Origin: Charina bottae
Lineage: Eukaryota > Chordata > Lepidosauria > Squamata > Charinaidae
Direction: 5' to 3'
Length of the DNA stretch: 64,000 bases
NCBI GenBank assembly: GCA_023362775.1
Contig: JALMGJ010000026.1
Location: forward strand, 1,777,501 to 1,841,500
Shown here: positions 63,204-64,000 of the stretch, in pieces
Numbering within the stretch: the stretch's first letter is position 1
Layout: each line of letters opens with the position of its first letter
Notes under the pieces: generated by a model
What the model was told of the DNA's origin: nothing
Database searches by the model: none
Seen by the model: the letters and a program-made list of their open reading frames with translations, nothing else
Program-made: the position numbers and the translations under genes

Positions 63204-63624
63204 GAATGAATGCGGCCCCGGTCACACTCCATGCTTCCAAGGCATCATTGCGTGAATGCCAAGCCATCTTTTCAATGTGCTAGTCTTGTTTTGGCTTTTT
63301 CTGGCTTAGCATGTCAGGCAAACCCCAGAATCGTTAGTTCATTATTCTGTCCTTGGGCTAAATTCAGTATGTGTGCGCACGAGGGGGTGCAAGCGTGTGT
63401 GAATGCGCTTTCCCAGAACTTTGCCACTACCAGAATCCCACTCGGCACAGAGATCGTGGCTCTCAGAGCTGGGAATCATGGAACCTCAAGTCCCGCACTG
63501 TCAGGATGGCAGGGGGGGGGGGGGCTGACCTCCTGAAATATGGCCCTTTTATTTATTTTATTCATTAAGATTTTTTTCCCTACGTCAATCAGCAGTCTTT
63601 TAAAGCCAAGGGGTCCCAAGGCAA

Positions 63625-63785
63625 CAGACGTCAAGCGGTTGTGGGTGCTCCATCGCTGGAGGTTTTCAAGAAGAGACCGGACAGTCATTTGTCCGAGATG
63701 GTCTGAGGACTCCTGCCTTGGGCAGGGGGCTGGGCTAGAAGACCCCCAGGGTCCCTCCCAACCCAACACAGGATTCTGTGGTTCA
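63625..63785 (+). mobile_element. CR1 LINE 3' end
   Basis: ggaggttttcaagaagagac, gggctgggctagaagaccc and caacacaggattctgtg follow the CR1 3' end order. Confidence 0.7.
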
Positions 63786-64000
63786 AAGAGGTAGGATGCA
63801 GCCCTGTTGCCGTCAGTCATATGCTGGTGGTGCAACATGCTCTGGTTAAACAACACACCATTTTACACAGCCTAAAAGCTCCGCTGAGCATTTAAGAAGA
63901 ATCCCTCAATCAGTCAGGTTTTAAAGCCTGTTCACCACCTGCGTTGCCAGGGCTGCAGAGATCCTCCCCTTCGGAATGGATTTCAGCAAACGTTTTTTAA

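Noticed and set aside
62694..64000. SCYL1 C-terminal exons
   Set aside because: No frame matches the Trp/Asp-rich tail; the interval has a family B element and a CR1 end, so remaining exons are likely beyond the window.

Overview
This is nuclear DNA from a vertebrate, very probably a squamate reptile. The genes are split into exons with GT/AG introns and CpG-rich promoters. More than half of the remaining sequence is dispersed repeats typical of squamates: a Bov-B LINE fragment, Sauria-type tRNA SINEs, 5S rRNA-derived SINE pieces, CR1 and L1 LINE ends, and large numbers of short hAT-like elements. I cannot fix the species. No operon, CRISPR array or plasmid/phage gene was found.

Layout. 1-3.1 kb: repeats and the 3' flank of the first gene. 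3.1-9.6 kb: POLR3GL on the minus strand (7 coding exons, 218 aa, complete), with a CpG promoter at about 9.15-9.6 kb that carries a threefold ~72-bp repeat with GC and CCAAT boxes. 9.6-20.4 kb: gene-poor and repeat-rich, with one GC-rich patch at 16.6-17.3 kb holding a perfect RFX X-box palindrome. 20.7-28.2 kb: ANKRD34A on the plus strand (CpG promoter, non-coding first exon, single coding exon, 515 aa, complete). 28.2-37.6 kb: probable ANKRD34A 3' UTR, then repeats. 37.6-41.3 kb: GNRHR2, the type II GnRH receptor, plus strand, 3 coding exons, intact, 383 aa. 44.1 kb to the right edge: SCYL1, plus strand; 13 coding exons covering about the first 613 residues lie in the window and the C-terminal part lies beyond it.

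Functional picture. The four genes are unrelated housekeeping or signalling genes: an RNA polymerase III subunit, an ankyrin-repeat protein, a G protein-coupled receptor and a Golgi-trafficking pseudokinase. POLR3GL and ANKRD34A are divergent, as in mammals. In human, POLR3GL, ANKRD34A and GNRHR2 are at 1q21 while SCYL1 is at 11q13, so this window joins two human synteny groups. The window also lacks LIX1L and RBM8A between ANKRD34A and GNRHR2.

No clearly new molecular system is visible. The most useful observations are about architecture: the GNRHR2-SCYL1 linkage, an intact GNRHR2 (a broken gene in human), the triplicated promoter module, an RFX palindrome in an unannotated GC-rich patch, several transposon families sharing 8-bp target duplications with a central TA, a 513-bp tandem array that grew inside one such element, nested insertions, and a ZNF143-like motif carried by the most abundant short element.
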